Source: Synechococcus sp. RS9916 (GTDB lineage Bacteria; Cyanobacteriota; Cyanobacteriia; PCC-6307; Cyanobiaceae). From it: a stretch of DNA of 64,000 nucleotides. The stretch covers positions 2,258,869-2,322,868 of the forward strand of contig NZ_DS022299.1 in NCBI RefSeq assembly GCF_000153825.1. Reading direction: 5' to 3'. The translations under genes and the position numbers were made by a program. The notes below the pieces were generated by a model. It saw only the letters and a program-made list of their open reading frames with translations. It searched no databases and had not been told where the DNA came from. Positions within the stretch are counted from its first letter, which is position 1. Each line of letters begins with the position of its first letter. Below, piece by piece: positions 33,675 through 41,785 of this stretch.

Positions 33675-35052
33675 TATCTTCTAGTATTTTTCTAACTTCT
33701 GTTGACTTTATCTCTTCTTTCTTATGATTTGTATCTGATAAAATTCTTTCAGGGTCTATCGTCCATAAGATACCTTTTTTTGAATGTTTGCCTGTATGGT
33801 GATCTGTAACATTAAAAAACTCGAATCCAAGATTACCATATAATTTTCTCATTTGTTTTATTGTGTACTCCTCCTTGTAGAAATCTATAGTGATTACTAG
33901 TTCGCACTTATTAATATCAATCTTATGTTTAATCCTTTCTTCTGCGCAAAATTCTCTTATTAGTTGAGCGGCTATCTCTGCCTCTTCACAGGTACGACAA
34001 CTAATTCCATACTGAGGTTCCATATTATTCTTTTGTTTCAATGGTATTTCTCTTCCCTCTCTTAACTCAATATATTCGCGAATTCTACTCATAAATAATT
34101 CCATTTTCTGTATCTTTCCATCGTACATTCTATTTATGTTTGCGGTTTTGTTCGCTTTTTGTCCCATCCCCGTACATAAGATTATTATTGTATCTTTCTT
34201 ACTCATAGAGAATATATCACCAATGAGATCGTCAAGTAGCCATAATGAATAATCTATAATTCGTGATTTCTTTGATAACCACTTTTTAGTATACATTGGC
34301 TTGTCGAATTCTTCTGGCCATGTTGCCGCCCAATATCTATGCATATTTGCTGCTATATGGTTACTAAAAAGAATTGATACATCAGGCCTTTCTTCTCTTA
34401 TTGTATTTACCAAAATCGCCGATTGATAAACATATTGCAATGTCCTGATCAGCTCAACTTCGGAATACTTTATTATCTTAGCAATAGTCTTCATGGTTAA
34501 ATACAGAGACTTAATAGTTATGCCATTGCTTATCGGCTTTTTTATTGTGTTTATAGCAAATTTCAATGATTGAAATACAAGTTTCTGCAACCTTACCCTT
34601 CGTCCTGATGCACTTGTAATTTCATTATTTAGTTTAACAAATTCTGTGTATGTTCGAGGATACACTTTATTTATATCCCCAAATGCGTCCGGAATAAACA
34701 GTTTAATGCTAGGTCTATCTAGTGCCTCCTTTTGTATTTTTGATGAGTGAAGAACTCCTATAGCGGCTACAGATTTTCCGCTCTTTATCACTTTTTCTAA
34801 AATCGTTTCATCTTTTAAAGGATCTGAATACCAGTAACACCCATGTTCATCGTAAGGTTTTCCAGTATGAACAGTTGCCCATACTTGCGATGGATAAAGA
34901 TCCTTTTCACAGACATCATCATTAATAATACTTTTTTTGTATATTTTGTTTGCCACAAAGTACTTCGATAAATTTGAGCTTTTATTCTCGACTATGAACT
35001 GATGTAGGACCTTCTCAGGAACTTCATTAATCTCTAAAATTATTGTTTTCAA
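33661..35052 (-). CDS. Alkaline-phosphatase-superfamily-like protein (phosphodiesterase/sulfatase fold), function unknown
   Basis: A 463-residue Lys/Glu/Ile-rich protein without signal peptide. It starts TIILEINEVPEKVLHQFI, where an acidic metal-binding Glu or Asp after a beta strand is usual in this superfamily. Residues around 52-75 read YPSQVWATVHTGKPYDEHGC, matching the P-x-x-W-x-T-x-x-T-G-x-x-P-x-x-H-G pattern of type I phosphodiesterases and related AlkP-fold enzymes. Later elements are IIILCTGMGQKANKT, at the position of the usual D-H-G metal motif but altered, and FNVTDHHTGKHSKKGILWT with a D-H-x-x-G-x-H pattern. It may add or remove a phosphate-, phosphoglycerol- or sulfate-type group, but the altered metal site weakens this. 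It overlaps its upstream gene by 26 bp. Confidence 0.6.
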   Translation of the reverse strand: MKTIILEINEVPEKVLHQFIVENKSSNLSKYFVANKIYKKSIINDDVCEKDLYPSQVWATVHTGKPYDEHGCYWYSDPLKDETILEKVIKSGKSVAAIGVLHSSKIQKEALDRPSIKLFIPDAFGDINKVYPRTYTEFVKLNNEITSASGRRVRLQKLVFQSLKFAINTIKKPISNGITIKSLYLTMKTIAKIIKYSEVELIRTLQYVYQSAILVNTIREERPDVSILFSNHIAANMHRYWAATWPEEFDKPMYTKKWLSKKSRIIDYSLWLLDDLIGDIFSMSKKDTIIILCTGMGQKANKTANINRMYDGKIQKMELFMSRIREYIELREGREIPLKQKNNMEPQYGISCRTCEEAEIAAQLIREFCAEERIKHKIDINKCELVITIDFYKEEYTIKQMRKLYGNLGFEFFNVTDHHTGKHSKKGILWTIDPERILSDTNHKKEEIKSTEVRKILEDIILT

Positions 35053-35800
35053 TGAAGGTTTTAGCAGAGCCTATTAAGTATGTTAATACCTCGACTCCTA
35101 TTGCCAGTAGCCTAAATGCCCAGTTGTTTAAGTGGCCACATTTTGCATTATATGATTCTTGATAATTCTTTCTTCTGCGTCTCATTGATATTCCCGGTGT
35201 TTCAATGTCCCACTTACCAAATATCTTGTTAGTTTGATGACAATATAGGTCTTTCTGCTCCTTTATTACCCTTCGCGCTTCTAGATTTAGTTTGTAGTCA
35301 GCAAGCGCTGTGTAGTTTTCATCGTACATTCCTAGACTTATTACAAAATTTTTCTTATATATAATAGCTTGATGATGTGTTGGATTTCTCTCTATCGCTA
35401 TCAACAGTTGCTTGTAATTATCAATTTTTGCTTCTCTCAATTTTTTCCCAACTTGTACAATACCAGTTGCAACAACTATTTCCCACGAATTCAAAATATC
35501 CCCAATCTCACCAATTACACTTCTTAGGTTTTGTATATATGGTGTGTCGGTATCTCCACAAAAATATAACCATTTTCCTGATGCGTGCCTTATCCCCTCA
35601 TTCATGGCAGCATAAATTTTTCCCTTTGACTTAACTAAGATCATACTATAATCTTCACTTTCCATGCAACCTTTATAGTTTTCTGGTACAACTACAATTA
35701 GCTCTATCTCCTTATACCTTTCAACCGTTTGTGCTAGTATCAACAGCTTTTCGCTTGCTAGTTCACTTCCTAAGCTCGGTACAATAATTGATAAATTCAT
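35027..35800 (-). CDS. Family 2 glycosyltransferase
   Basis: A 257-residue GT-A transferase from ATG 35800; the longer frame to 35830 adds residues before the first strand. It opens LSIIVPSLGSELASEKLLIL, then ELIVVVPENYKG, KGKIYAAMNEGIRHASGKWL and the D-x-D-like YFCGDTDTPYIQN. NPTHHQAIIYKKNFVISLG and YTALADYKLNLEARRV follow, all in the order of WcaA-type family 2 enzymes, with the late ADYKL acidic element in place of ED. The C-terminal hydrophobic segment AFRLLAIGVEVLTYLIGSA could tether it to the membrane. It is the second gene of a three-gene minus-strand block inserted in the plus-strand run. High Lys/Glu content fits the purine-rich coding strand. Confidence 0.85.
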   Translation of the reverse strand: MNLSIIVPSLGSELASEKLLILAQTVERYKEIELIVVVPENYKGCMESEDYSMILVKSKGKIYAAMNEGIRHASGKWLYFCGDTDTPYIQNLRSVIGEIGDILNSWEIVVATGIVQVGKKLREAKIDNYKQLLIAIERNPTHHQAIIYKKNFVISLGMYDENYTALADYKLNLEARRVIKEQKDLYCHQTNKIFGKWDIETPGISMRRRRKNYQESYNAKCGHLNNWAFRLLAIGVEVLTYLIGSAKTFIENNNFRD

Positions 35801-35918
35801 TTTTTCTTTCAATCTTACCATACAGAGCACTCTGGCTGCATTGTTTCAATTCCTTGTATTTATAATTATTTATCCTAGATCTTCGTAACCCTAATCATTT
35901 CACTTTTGTCATTAGCAA
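35801..35918. other. T-rich intergenic spacer between two minus-strand glycosyltransferases
   Basis: This 118-bp spacer is strongly T-rich on the plus strand and contains no frame, repeat or hairpin I would support. It may hold a promoter for the leftward gene at 35800. Confidence 0.3.
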
Positions 35919-36773
35919 TTAGGAAAACATGATCTTGTCAATACATTTGTATGCTATTGCCTGTGAGATGTATTTTATTCTGTTTATGTAGTTTGTTTTT
36001 TCCTTTCCTTTTTTCCGCAGCAAACATTGTCTCATTAGTATTAAACCACTTATATGCCAGCTTGCATATCCTCTTTTCTTCATTGTGTTATTGCTTATTT
36101 TTATATGGCTTTCTATCTGATCGTCTCTCTTTTTATTTGTGATTGAATCTTCTGATATACGATATCTAATTTGCTTTTCTTCTATTATCACTGAATTATC
36201 CCTTTTCACTATTCTTGACCATAGCTCATAATCCTGAGCCGTTGTGTAATTCTCATTGTACTTGTTCCTGTTTAATACATTTTTTTTAACGGCGATGCTT
36301 GAGTGTATAAATGGATTAGCAATAGCTAGTGCAGCGTATGTCCCCAACTTTGACCTTTTTTTTCCCATTAAGCCTATTTTTTTTCCCTCTTCGTCTATCA
36401 CCTCAGCGCGTGTTCCTAATATTTCTAGGTCACTATCCTTATGCATGTAATACAATGTTGTTTCTACTCTTTTCGGGTAACTTATGTCGTCCGCATCCTG
36501 ACGCATTAATATTGTTCCATTGGCTTTTTTTATTCCTTGATTTAAGACCTCAGCTAAGTTTTTGCAGCATTCCACATTAATTACTCTTATTCTTCTATCA
36601 AGCTTTTTTGCCCATGATATATGATTTTTTATTTTCTCTGATGCACCATTGTCCAATATCATAATTTCAAGATTACTATAAGTCTGATTTACTATACTAT
36701 TAAGTGACGCATCAAAATGTTCTACCTTGCCATCACGTATTGGCAATAGTATACTTACTAGATCTCGTTCCAT
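35919..36773 (-). CDS. Family 2 glycosyltransferase
   Basis: A 284-residue GT-A enzyme. The N-terminus VSILLPIRDGKVEHFDASLNSI is followed by QTYSNLEIMILDNGASEK (family 2 D-N/D-G element), AEVLNQGIKKANGTILMRQDADD with the metal-binding D-A-D-D, and SYPKRVETTL. NPFIHSSIAVKKNVL, then YTTAQDYELWSRIVK, carry the catalytic E/D-D-x-x-L-W motif (Q-D-Y-E-L-W). This is the common glycosyltransferase of capsule clusters. The coding strand is purine-rich and the protein is unusually Lys-rich. Its ATG (36773) is only 3 bases from the ATG of the next plus-strand gene (36777), so any promoter must lie inside the neighbour's coding region. Confidence 0.88.
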   Translation of the reverse strand: MERDLVSILLPIRDGKVEHFDASLNSIVNQTYSNLEIMILDNGASEKIKNHISWAKKLDRRIRVINVECCKNLAEVLNQGIKKANGTILMRQDADDISYPKRVETTLYYMHKDSDLEILGTRAEVIDEEGKKIGLMGKKRSKLGTYAALAIANPFIHSSIAVKKNVLNRNKYNENYTTAQDYELWSRIVKRDNSVIIEEKQIRYRISEDSITNKKRDDQIESHIKISNNTMKKRGYASWHISGLILMRQCLLRKKGKEKTNYINRIKYISQAIAYKCIDKIMFS

Positions 36774-36776
36774 CTA

Positions 36777-37706
36777 ATGCAAAAATCTTTAATTATTGTA
36801 CACTCTGATGGACCTGTAGCCTCGACCTCGCTCGCTGGTTTATGTGAGTATTATGGCTTTTGCTTCTTGCCTTTGCGCAAATTTCTTCTTGAAGAATATA
36901 TATCAGGTTCCATTCCCTTTTATTCTGATAAAATCAGACATCGTATCTTAGAAGTCATTATATCTTTATCTATACCTCGGCAAACAGGCGGTGTTTCCGT
37001 ATCTCATCGTGATCAATTATTACCAATAGTTCTTACAAAACCTCCACTTGCTAGCGATATTGAGTCATTTTTGTCTTATATGCCGACCAGTTTGGAGGAT
37101 CAGATATTTTCGTGCCTTCAATTTATTGAAGACGCACTTATTTACAAGACGCCTAGCTCTTCTAACGGATACATTATTCTCACTTTACCCCGTCCATTAC
37201 TCTCAGAATCTTTATTCTTATCTTGCTGTAATGACAGCAATTATATTCGAACCCTTGTCATGACTCGTCCTTATATTGACTGGTGTTTATCTCTTTTGTC
37301 TCAAGAAGACAGTAAATCTCAATTTTTTAATTTTACACGCCTTTCTTGTTTGTATCAACGCCACGTTAATTCACTAGATCTACAAAATCGTTTTTCTGAA
37401 ATTCCAATTTCTACTTCTGATGTTTTGCTGCCAAATACTTTCTCATTATTTAATAAGTTAGGCATTCTTTTTGGTGCCAGAGTCCTTAGTACTGAGTTGC
37501 TAACAAGTTCAAAGTTTGATCTTTATGGTAGGCTTCTTGATTTTAAATCTGCTTTCACACCTTCGTGTGATTCCATAAATGTCTCTAATAATATATCACG
37601 TTTTTTCATTAAACATTTTTCTAGCCCATCATTTATCCCACCTTTGTTAACCGACTCTTTATTTGTACTTCTACGTTTGACTAAGGTTTTTTCTTTTAGG
37701 CAATGA
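36777..37706 (+). CDS. Unrecognised protein, Ser/Leu-rich, in polysaccharide island
   Basis: A 309-residue protein I do not recognise. It starts SLIIVHSDGPVASTSLAGL, possibly a nucleotide- or PAPS-type loop because a small-residue turn follows the first strand, but no Walker A or sulfotransferase P-loop is present. The middle has TGGVSVSHRDQLLPIVLTKPP and GYIILTLPRPLLSES, and IRTLVMTRPYIDWCLSLL is reminiscent of the 3'-phosphate-binding R-x-P-x-x-x-x-x-S/L-x-L part of sulfotransferases. No signal peptide. It lies head to head with the preceding glycosyltransferase (3 bp between starts) and overlaps the next gene by 4 bp. Ser, Leu and Phe dominate, as expected from the pyrimidine-rich coding strand. 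A degenerate sulfotransferase-like protein is one guess. Confidence 0.6.
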   Translation: MQKSLIIVHSDGPVASTSLAGLCEYYGFCFLPLRKFLLEEYISGSIPFYSDKIRHRILEVIISLSIPRQTGGVSVSHRDQLLPIVLTKPPLASDIESFLSYMPTSLEDQIFSCLQFIEDALIYKTPSSSNGYIILTLPRPLLSESLFLSCCNDSNYIRTLVMTRPYIDWCLSLLSQEDSKSQFFNFTRLSCLYQRHVNSLDLQNRFSEIPISTSDVLLPNTFSLFNKLGILFGARVLSTELLTSSKFDLYGRLLDFKSAFTPSCDSINVSNNISRFFIKHFSSPSFIPPLLTDSLFVLLRLTKVFSFRQ

Positions 37707-38962
37707 AGATTATTCTTTTTTCTAATTCTGATCACCATGGAGGAGCTTCGCTTACAGCTCTTAATTTAGCTAGCGCACTTTTTGAATATTTCCCGAAGGA
37801 ATTTTGCGGTTTATATGTAAGTCGAAGACGTTACTCTAAGCCCTTTGTTTATTATTTTCCGTTTTCCAGGTACCTTGTTTATCCTTATCTTCGCAATAAG
37901 TTAGCTCAGTATATTCTTTCTCTTATGTCTTATTCAAATCCTCATGTTCAGTCACTCGCCCTCTTTCCGTCAGCTTTAAAAAATATTATCTCCCAATACT
38001 ATAGGCCAATTGTTCATTTGCACTGGATTAATGGTGAGTTTATTTCCATTTCTGATTTAGATGGTATCAACTCTCCTGTCGTTTGGACACTACACGATTG
38101 TTGGCCATTCTTGGGAACTGAACATCATGATTTTCTCTCTACTACAGATCGATTTTACGACGTTACTCATTCAATGCAAGCGCCCTCTCAGCTAAAAGGC
38201 ATTGACTTATCTTTATGGACTTGGAAGCGTAAATTAAATGTTTATCGTCAATTAAATTTACACGTGATATGTCCCAGTAACTGGATGAAAGCAAAAGCTC
38301 AACGCTCTCTTCTTCTCAAAGATATTCCTCTTCATGTCATACCTAATGCAGTTGATACTTGTACTTTCTCTACTTTTGATCGTAAAGACGCTCGTACCGC
38401 TCTTAATATTCACACCAATAAAAAGATAATAATGTTATCTTGTTATGGTAATTCTTCTTCAGACCTTAAGGGTTTTTCTTTCGTTCCTGAAGTTATACGT
38501 TTACTTGCTCTTCTTGATCTTCCCATTCAGTTTCTGATTGTAGGCAGTAATTCTTCTATTCCTTTGAACACTGACAATATCATTTCAATGGGTAATATTC
38601 ATGATCCACGTATTATGGCGAGGTGTTATCAAAGTTCAGACCTTTTCTTAAGTCTTTCTAAATTTGAGAACCTTCCTACCGTATGTATTGAGGCTCAATC
38701 ATGTGGTGTCCCTGTGTTTGCCTTTGACGTAGGTGGTACTCGGGATACTATTGCAGATGAGTCAACTGGCTTTTTGGCCTCTCCTTATGAATTAACTGAG
38801 ATCGTCTCTGCCATCCATCAATTTCTTGTCTATAACACTATTAATGGCAAGCTATTTTCTCCAGTTTTTTGCAGAAATAAGACCGTTAAACGCTTTAGCT
38901 TCTCTTCTGTTGCTAATCAGCATATCGAACTTTATCGCTCGATTGAAAACACCCAACTCTAA
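37703..38962 (+). CDS. GT4-type glycosyltransferase (WcaC-like)
   Basis: A 419-residue GT-B retaining glycosyltransferase. The N-terminal domain has IILFSNSDHHGGASLTALNLA (G-G-A-S/A acceptor loop), VHLHWINGEFISI and PVVWTLHDCWPFLGTEHH, the latter nearly diagnostic for WcaC-type colanic-acid-like enzymes. The C-terminal domain has HVICPSNWMKAKAQRS, HVIPNAVDTCTF, FLIVGSNSS, the segment ARCYQSSDLFLSLSKFENLPTVCIEAQSCGVPVFAFDVGGTRD with the E-x(7)-E motif, then a short helix. ATGA overlap with the upstream gene suggests coupling. A candidate rho-independent terminator spans the stop codon, so the next module may be a separate transcript. Confidence 0.9.
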   Translation: MKIILFSNSDHHGGASLTALNLASALFEYFPKEFCGLYVSRRRYSKPFVYYFPFSRYLVYPYLRNKLAQYILSLMSYSNPHVQSLALFPSALKNIISQYYRPIVHLHWINGEFISISDLDGINSPVVWTLHDCWPFLGTEHHDFLSTTDRFYDVTHSMQAPSQLKGIDLSLWTWKRKLNVYRQLNLHVICPSNWMKAKAQRSLLLKDIPLHVIPNAVDTCTFSTFDRKDARTALNIHTNKKIIMLSCYGNSSSDLKGFSFVPEVIRLLALLDLPIQFLIVGSNSSIPLNTDNIISMGNIHDPRIMARCYQSSDLFLSLSKFENLPTVCIEAQSCGVPVFAFDVGGTRDTIADESTGFLASPYELTEIVSAIHQFLVYNTINGKLFSPVFCRNKTVKRFSFSSVANQHIELYRSIENTQL

Positions 38963-38999
38963 CACATTTTATGTAGTCTTAGTTGGGTTTCCTGTTTTT
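38951..38999 (+). terminator. Candidate rho-independent terminator after the GT4 gene
   Basis: The arms ACCCAACT (38951-38958) and AGTTGGGT (38981-38988) can form an 8-bp stem with a 22-nt loop; a T-rich tail with five consecutive T follows at 38995-38999. The left arm lies in the last codons of the gene. The loop is long, so it is moderate evidence only. Confidence 0.45.
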
Positions 39000-39107
39000 A
39001 ATTTATACCTTGCGACCTCTCTTGATTCATTAATTTTCTTTATGTGAAGGCGTTCTCCCTCAAGGTTCCTTCCATCCTGCTATGATTATTGAACACTCTT
39101 TAACACG

Positions 39108-39689
39108 ATGATCGCAGGTTTCGATAATTTCTCGGAAAAGTTTGCTTCTGTTCTTTCTTCTGACTCTTGGAAGAAGGCTGAGTCTGATTTTTTGTCCTCC
39201 TCTCGTATTCTTGCCGTTGGCAACGGTGGCAATCTTGCTGTTTGTGATCACGGTGCTATTGATATTGCTCGTCTCACAAACAAGTCTGCATCTGCACCAG
39301 GAAGTGGTATCCTTGCGAGTTCTTTGATTAATGACGTCTCTCATGATGAATGGGTGAAAAATTGGCTTTCCATCTCCTTGAGAGGTCTTCCAGCCTCTTC
39401 TGTGAGCGAGACGATGTTGATCGGTGTGAGTAGCTCTGGTTATTCGAAAAATATCTGTATGGCTCTTGATCACGCTCTTCAACTAGGTTGCAAGGCATGT
39501 TTAATTTCAGCTCAGCAGCCAAAAATTGATGGCACTTATAACACAGTTATTCTCGATGTTGATGAGTATCATACTAGTGAAGTTTTGACTCTTTCTTTGT
39601 TTTACCAGTTGATTGACTCTGCTGGTTTCTCTTGCCCAACGATTAGTTCTTCTGTCGCCCGTACCCAAATTGATGATTATTCCAATTAA
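39108..39689 (+). CDS. SIS-domain phosphosugar isomerase, GmhA/KdsD-like
   Basis: A 193-residue single-SIS-domain protein of the size and layout of sedoheptulose-7-phosphate isomerase GmhA. Phosphosugar-binding loops are ILAVGNGGNLAVCDHGAIDIA (residues about 28-48; GmhA has G-N-G-G-S, here N replaces S) and MLIGVSSSGYSKNICMALDHA with the S-S-S-G-x-S motif. There is no CBS pair, so it is not a classical KdsD. The four genes on its right side (phosphatase, aldolase, CMP-transferase) suggest it makes the aldose phosphate for an ulosonic acid; C5 versus C7 substrate cannot be told. A 9-codon upstream frame ends in the ATGA of its start codon. Stop and next start overlap by 1 bp (TAATG). Confidence 0.82.
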   Translation: MIAGFDNFSEKFASVLSSDSWKKAESDFLSSSRILAVGNGGNLAVCDHGAIDIARLTNKSASAPGSGILASSLINDVSHDEWVKNWLSISLRGLPASSVSETMLIGVSSSGYSKNICMALDHALQLGCKACLISAQQPKIDGTYNTVILDVDEYHTSEVLTLSLFYQLIDSAGFSCPTISSSVARTQIDDYSN

Positions 39690-40318
39690 TGCAATTTGAT
39701 TTACGTGCCTCAATAGATAATTACGATACTTTTGTCTTTGACTTTGATGGTGTCATAAAGGATTCTGTTCCTGCAAAGTCAAAGGCTTTTTCTCTCCTTT
39801 TTTCATCATATCCTTCTGTTCTTCCTAGAATAGTTGCTCACCACCTTGCTAATGGTGGTATTTCTAGAGATTATAAATTACCACTTTATATGTCTTGGTG
39901 TGGCATTGATCCCTCTGACATCAATGTTTCGACCTATACTTCCAGCTTTTCATCGATTGTTTCATCACTAGTTATTAATTCTCCCTTTGTTTTAGGTATT
40001 TATAATTATCTTGAATTCTTATCTTCTAATTCGAAACGCTTGTACATCCTTTCTGCTACTCCACAGCAAGAGATCATAGATATTTCTTTGGCTCTTCAGC
40101 TAACACAATATTTTTCTACTAAAAATATCTACGGGCATCCCGCCACTAAGTCCTCCATTCTTCAAAGACTGTCACTTACTTCGCCAGTCTTATTTTTTGG
40201 TGATTCCTTGAGTGATTTCCAATCCTCAATTGATTCTAATGTTGATTTTGTTTTTTGTTCTACAAATCCATCGGTTACTATTCCTAATAATACACCTACT
40301 ATTTCTTCCTTTTTATGA
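39689..40318 (+). CDS. HAD-superfamily sugar phosphatase
   Basis: A 209-residue HAD hydrolase. Motif I is FVFDFDGVIKDS (nucleophile Asp and second Asp, with the G-V-x-x-D-S typical of beta-phosphoglucomutase-like phosphatases). Motif II is the Ser/Thr in LYILSATPQQE, motif III the Lys in HPATKSSIL, and motif IV FFGDSLSDFQSS with two Asp. A helical cap lies between motifs I and II. In this setting it would dephosphorylate the isomerase product, or the ulosonate phosphate as KdsC does; it is a capped type unlike KdsC, so acting on the aldose phosphate is the more natural reading. ATGA overlap with the aldolase gene. Confidence 0.85.
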   Translation: MQFDLRASIDNYDTFVFDFDGVIKDSVPAKSKAFSLLFSSYPSVLPRIVAHHLANGGISRDYKLPLYMSWCGIDPSDINVSTYTSSFSSIVSSLVINSPFVLGIYNYLEFLSSNSKRLYILSATPQQEIIDISLALQLTQYFSTKNIYGHPATKSSILQRLSLTSPVLFFGDSLSDFQSSIDSNVDFVFCSTNPSVTIPNNTPTISSFL

Positions 40319-41061
40319 AATCCCCTTCTCTCCTTCGTCATAAATTTCAGCTTGGTCAGCATTCTGTTGGCACTTGGATGCAAATTTCTTCTCCCGAAAT
40401 TGCTGAGATTTTTGCTGCTAATAATCTTTTTGACTGGGTTGTTGTTGATGATGAGCATGGATGTTTCAATTCTTCTGTTTTGCCATCTATTTGTCGTTCT
40501 ATTGAATTGCATGGAAAGTTACCTTTTATTCGCCTGAAAGATCGAACCTACAAATCAGCGCGGGATGTTGCGGAATTCGGTTTTTCTGGTTTTATAGTGC
40601 CTATGGTTGAATCCGCTAAAGATCTACTCAATGTATTTAATGCGATAAATTACCCCCCTTTGGGTACGCGTGGTGTTGGTTTTTGTCGCTCTAATCAATA
40701 TGGTATTAACTTCAATAGTTCCTTTAAGCAAGATTCTCCCTTCCTCGTTTCAATAATAGAAAGTGCTCTTGCTGTTCAAAACCTCGATTCAATTCTTCAA
40801 TTTAAACACTTAGATGCGATTATGGTTGGTCCATATGACTTATCCACTTCATTGTCTATACCCGGCGAGTTCGATAACCCTTTATTTACTTCAACTCTTG
40901 CCACCATCAGAGAAAAGTGCCGTTTTTATAATGTTCCATTTGGTCAGCATATAGTCTCTAATGACAAAAATCTACTCGATGAGGCAATAATTAATGGCTC
41001 TAAATTTATAGTATATTCTATGGATTCTGTAATGCTTTCTAACCCTTTTCAGATTCCATAA
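40315..41061 (+). CDS. HpcH/HpaI-family class II pyruvate aldolase
   Basis: A 248-residue metal-dependent aldolase of full family length. Active-site elements are in order: GTWMQISSPEIAEI, WVVVDDEHGCFNSS with the catalytic His (His-45 in HpaI), PFIRLKDRTYKSARDVAEFGFSGFIVPMVESA with the pyruvate-binding Arg region, TRGVGFCRSNQYG, SIIESALAVQNLDSI with the metal-ligand Glu, and GPYDLSTSLSIPG with the metal-ligand Asp. These enzymes cleave or form 3-deoxy-2-keto acids from pyruvate and an aldehyde. In biosynthetic direction it would condense pyruvate with the free aldose from the neighbouring isomerase and phosphatase. The 3' end overlaps the convergent kdsB-like gene by 23 bp. Confidence 0.9.
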   Translation: MKSPSLLRHKFQLGQHSVGTWMQISSPEIAEIFAANNLFDWVVVDDEHGCFNSSVLPSICRSIELHGKLPFIRLKDRTYKSARDVAEFGFSGFIVPMVESAKDLLNVFNAINYPPLGTRGVGFCRSNQYGINFNSSFKQDSPFLVSIIESALAVQNLDSILQFKHLDAIMVGPYDLSTSLSIPGEFDNPLFTSTLATIREKCRFYNVPFGQHIVSNDKNLLDEAIINGSKFIVYSMDSVMLSNPFQIP

Positions 41062-41785
41062 TCTTTTCTACTTTTAGGATATCTTCTGGTACGTCAACAG
41101 GGTGTGAGTGGGTTTCTACATCGACCATTTTGACCTTATATCCATATTCTATAAATCGCAGCATATCTATTGATTCAACCTTTTCAAGAGGCGTTGGCGC
41201 TAGTTTGCTATATTTTTTTAAGCTTTCTGGTGTAAATGGTATTATACATATCTGTTTACCGACATTTGTTAAATCATCACCATTATATGGTATACCTACT
41301 CTTGACATGTAAATTGCTTCTTTTTTGGTATTTGTTAGTACTTTAATGCAATTTGGATTTTTGAAATCTTCAGCATTCATTGCTGCTATTCCATTTGCGC
41401 AGCAATACTTCTCACGTTCTTCCTCAAATCTAAGGGTTATTTTCTTTATCGTTTCAGAATCTACTAGTGGTTCATCACCTTGCACTAAAGTTATTATGTC
41501 ATAGCTTTCGCCTTCCTGTTCAAGTTTTTCGATTACCTCAGTGCATCTGTCCGAGGCGCGTTCATGTTTTTTTGATGTGATTATTGAATCGAAATTTTCT
41601 TTACTGCAATAAGTTAGTATTTCCTTGTCAGGAGTTGCAATTACTATTTTATCAAATATTTTAGCATTTGCACAGTTATTATAAACATAATATAGCATTT
41701 CTTTTCCTTTTATCTGTGCCAATGGCTTGCCTGGAAATCGGCTGCTTCCCATTCTTGCTGGAATTATGCAAATCTTGCGTGTCAT
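41039..41785 (-). CDS. kdsB: 3-deoxy-manno-octulosonate cytidylyltransferase-like (KdsB family)
   Basis: A 248-residue CMP-sugar synthase. CTP-binding PARMGSSRFPGKPLAQI lies at residues 8-24. IVIATPDKEIL, the signature ITSKKHERASDRCTEVI (T-x-x-x-H-x-x-G/A-x-D-R of KdsB), LVQGDEPLVD with the metal-site Asp, and ESIDMLRFIEYGYKV, VETHSHPVDVPEDI at the end are all KdsB-like. It would activate Kdo or a related ulosonic acid with CMP. No kdsA (PEP-dependent synthase) or kdsC is visible; the adjacent isomerase, phosphatase and aldolase could make its substrate. It lies on the opposite strand, tail to tail (23-bp overlap), and shares a 4-bp overlap with the methyltransferase gene that precedes it. 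Confidence 0.9.
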   Translation of the reverse strand: MTRKICIIPARMGSSRFPGKPLAQIKGKEMLYYVYNNCANAKIFDKIVIATPDKEILTYCSKENFDSIITSKKHERASDRCTEVIEKLEQEGESYDIITLVQGDEPLVDSETIKKITLRFEEEREKYCCANGIAAMNAEDFKNPNCIKVLTNTKKEAIYMSRVGIPYNGDDLTNVGKQICIIPFTPESLKKYSKLAPTPLEKVESIDMLRFIEYGYKVKMVDVETHSHPVDVPEDILKVEKIMESEKG

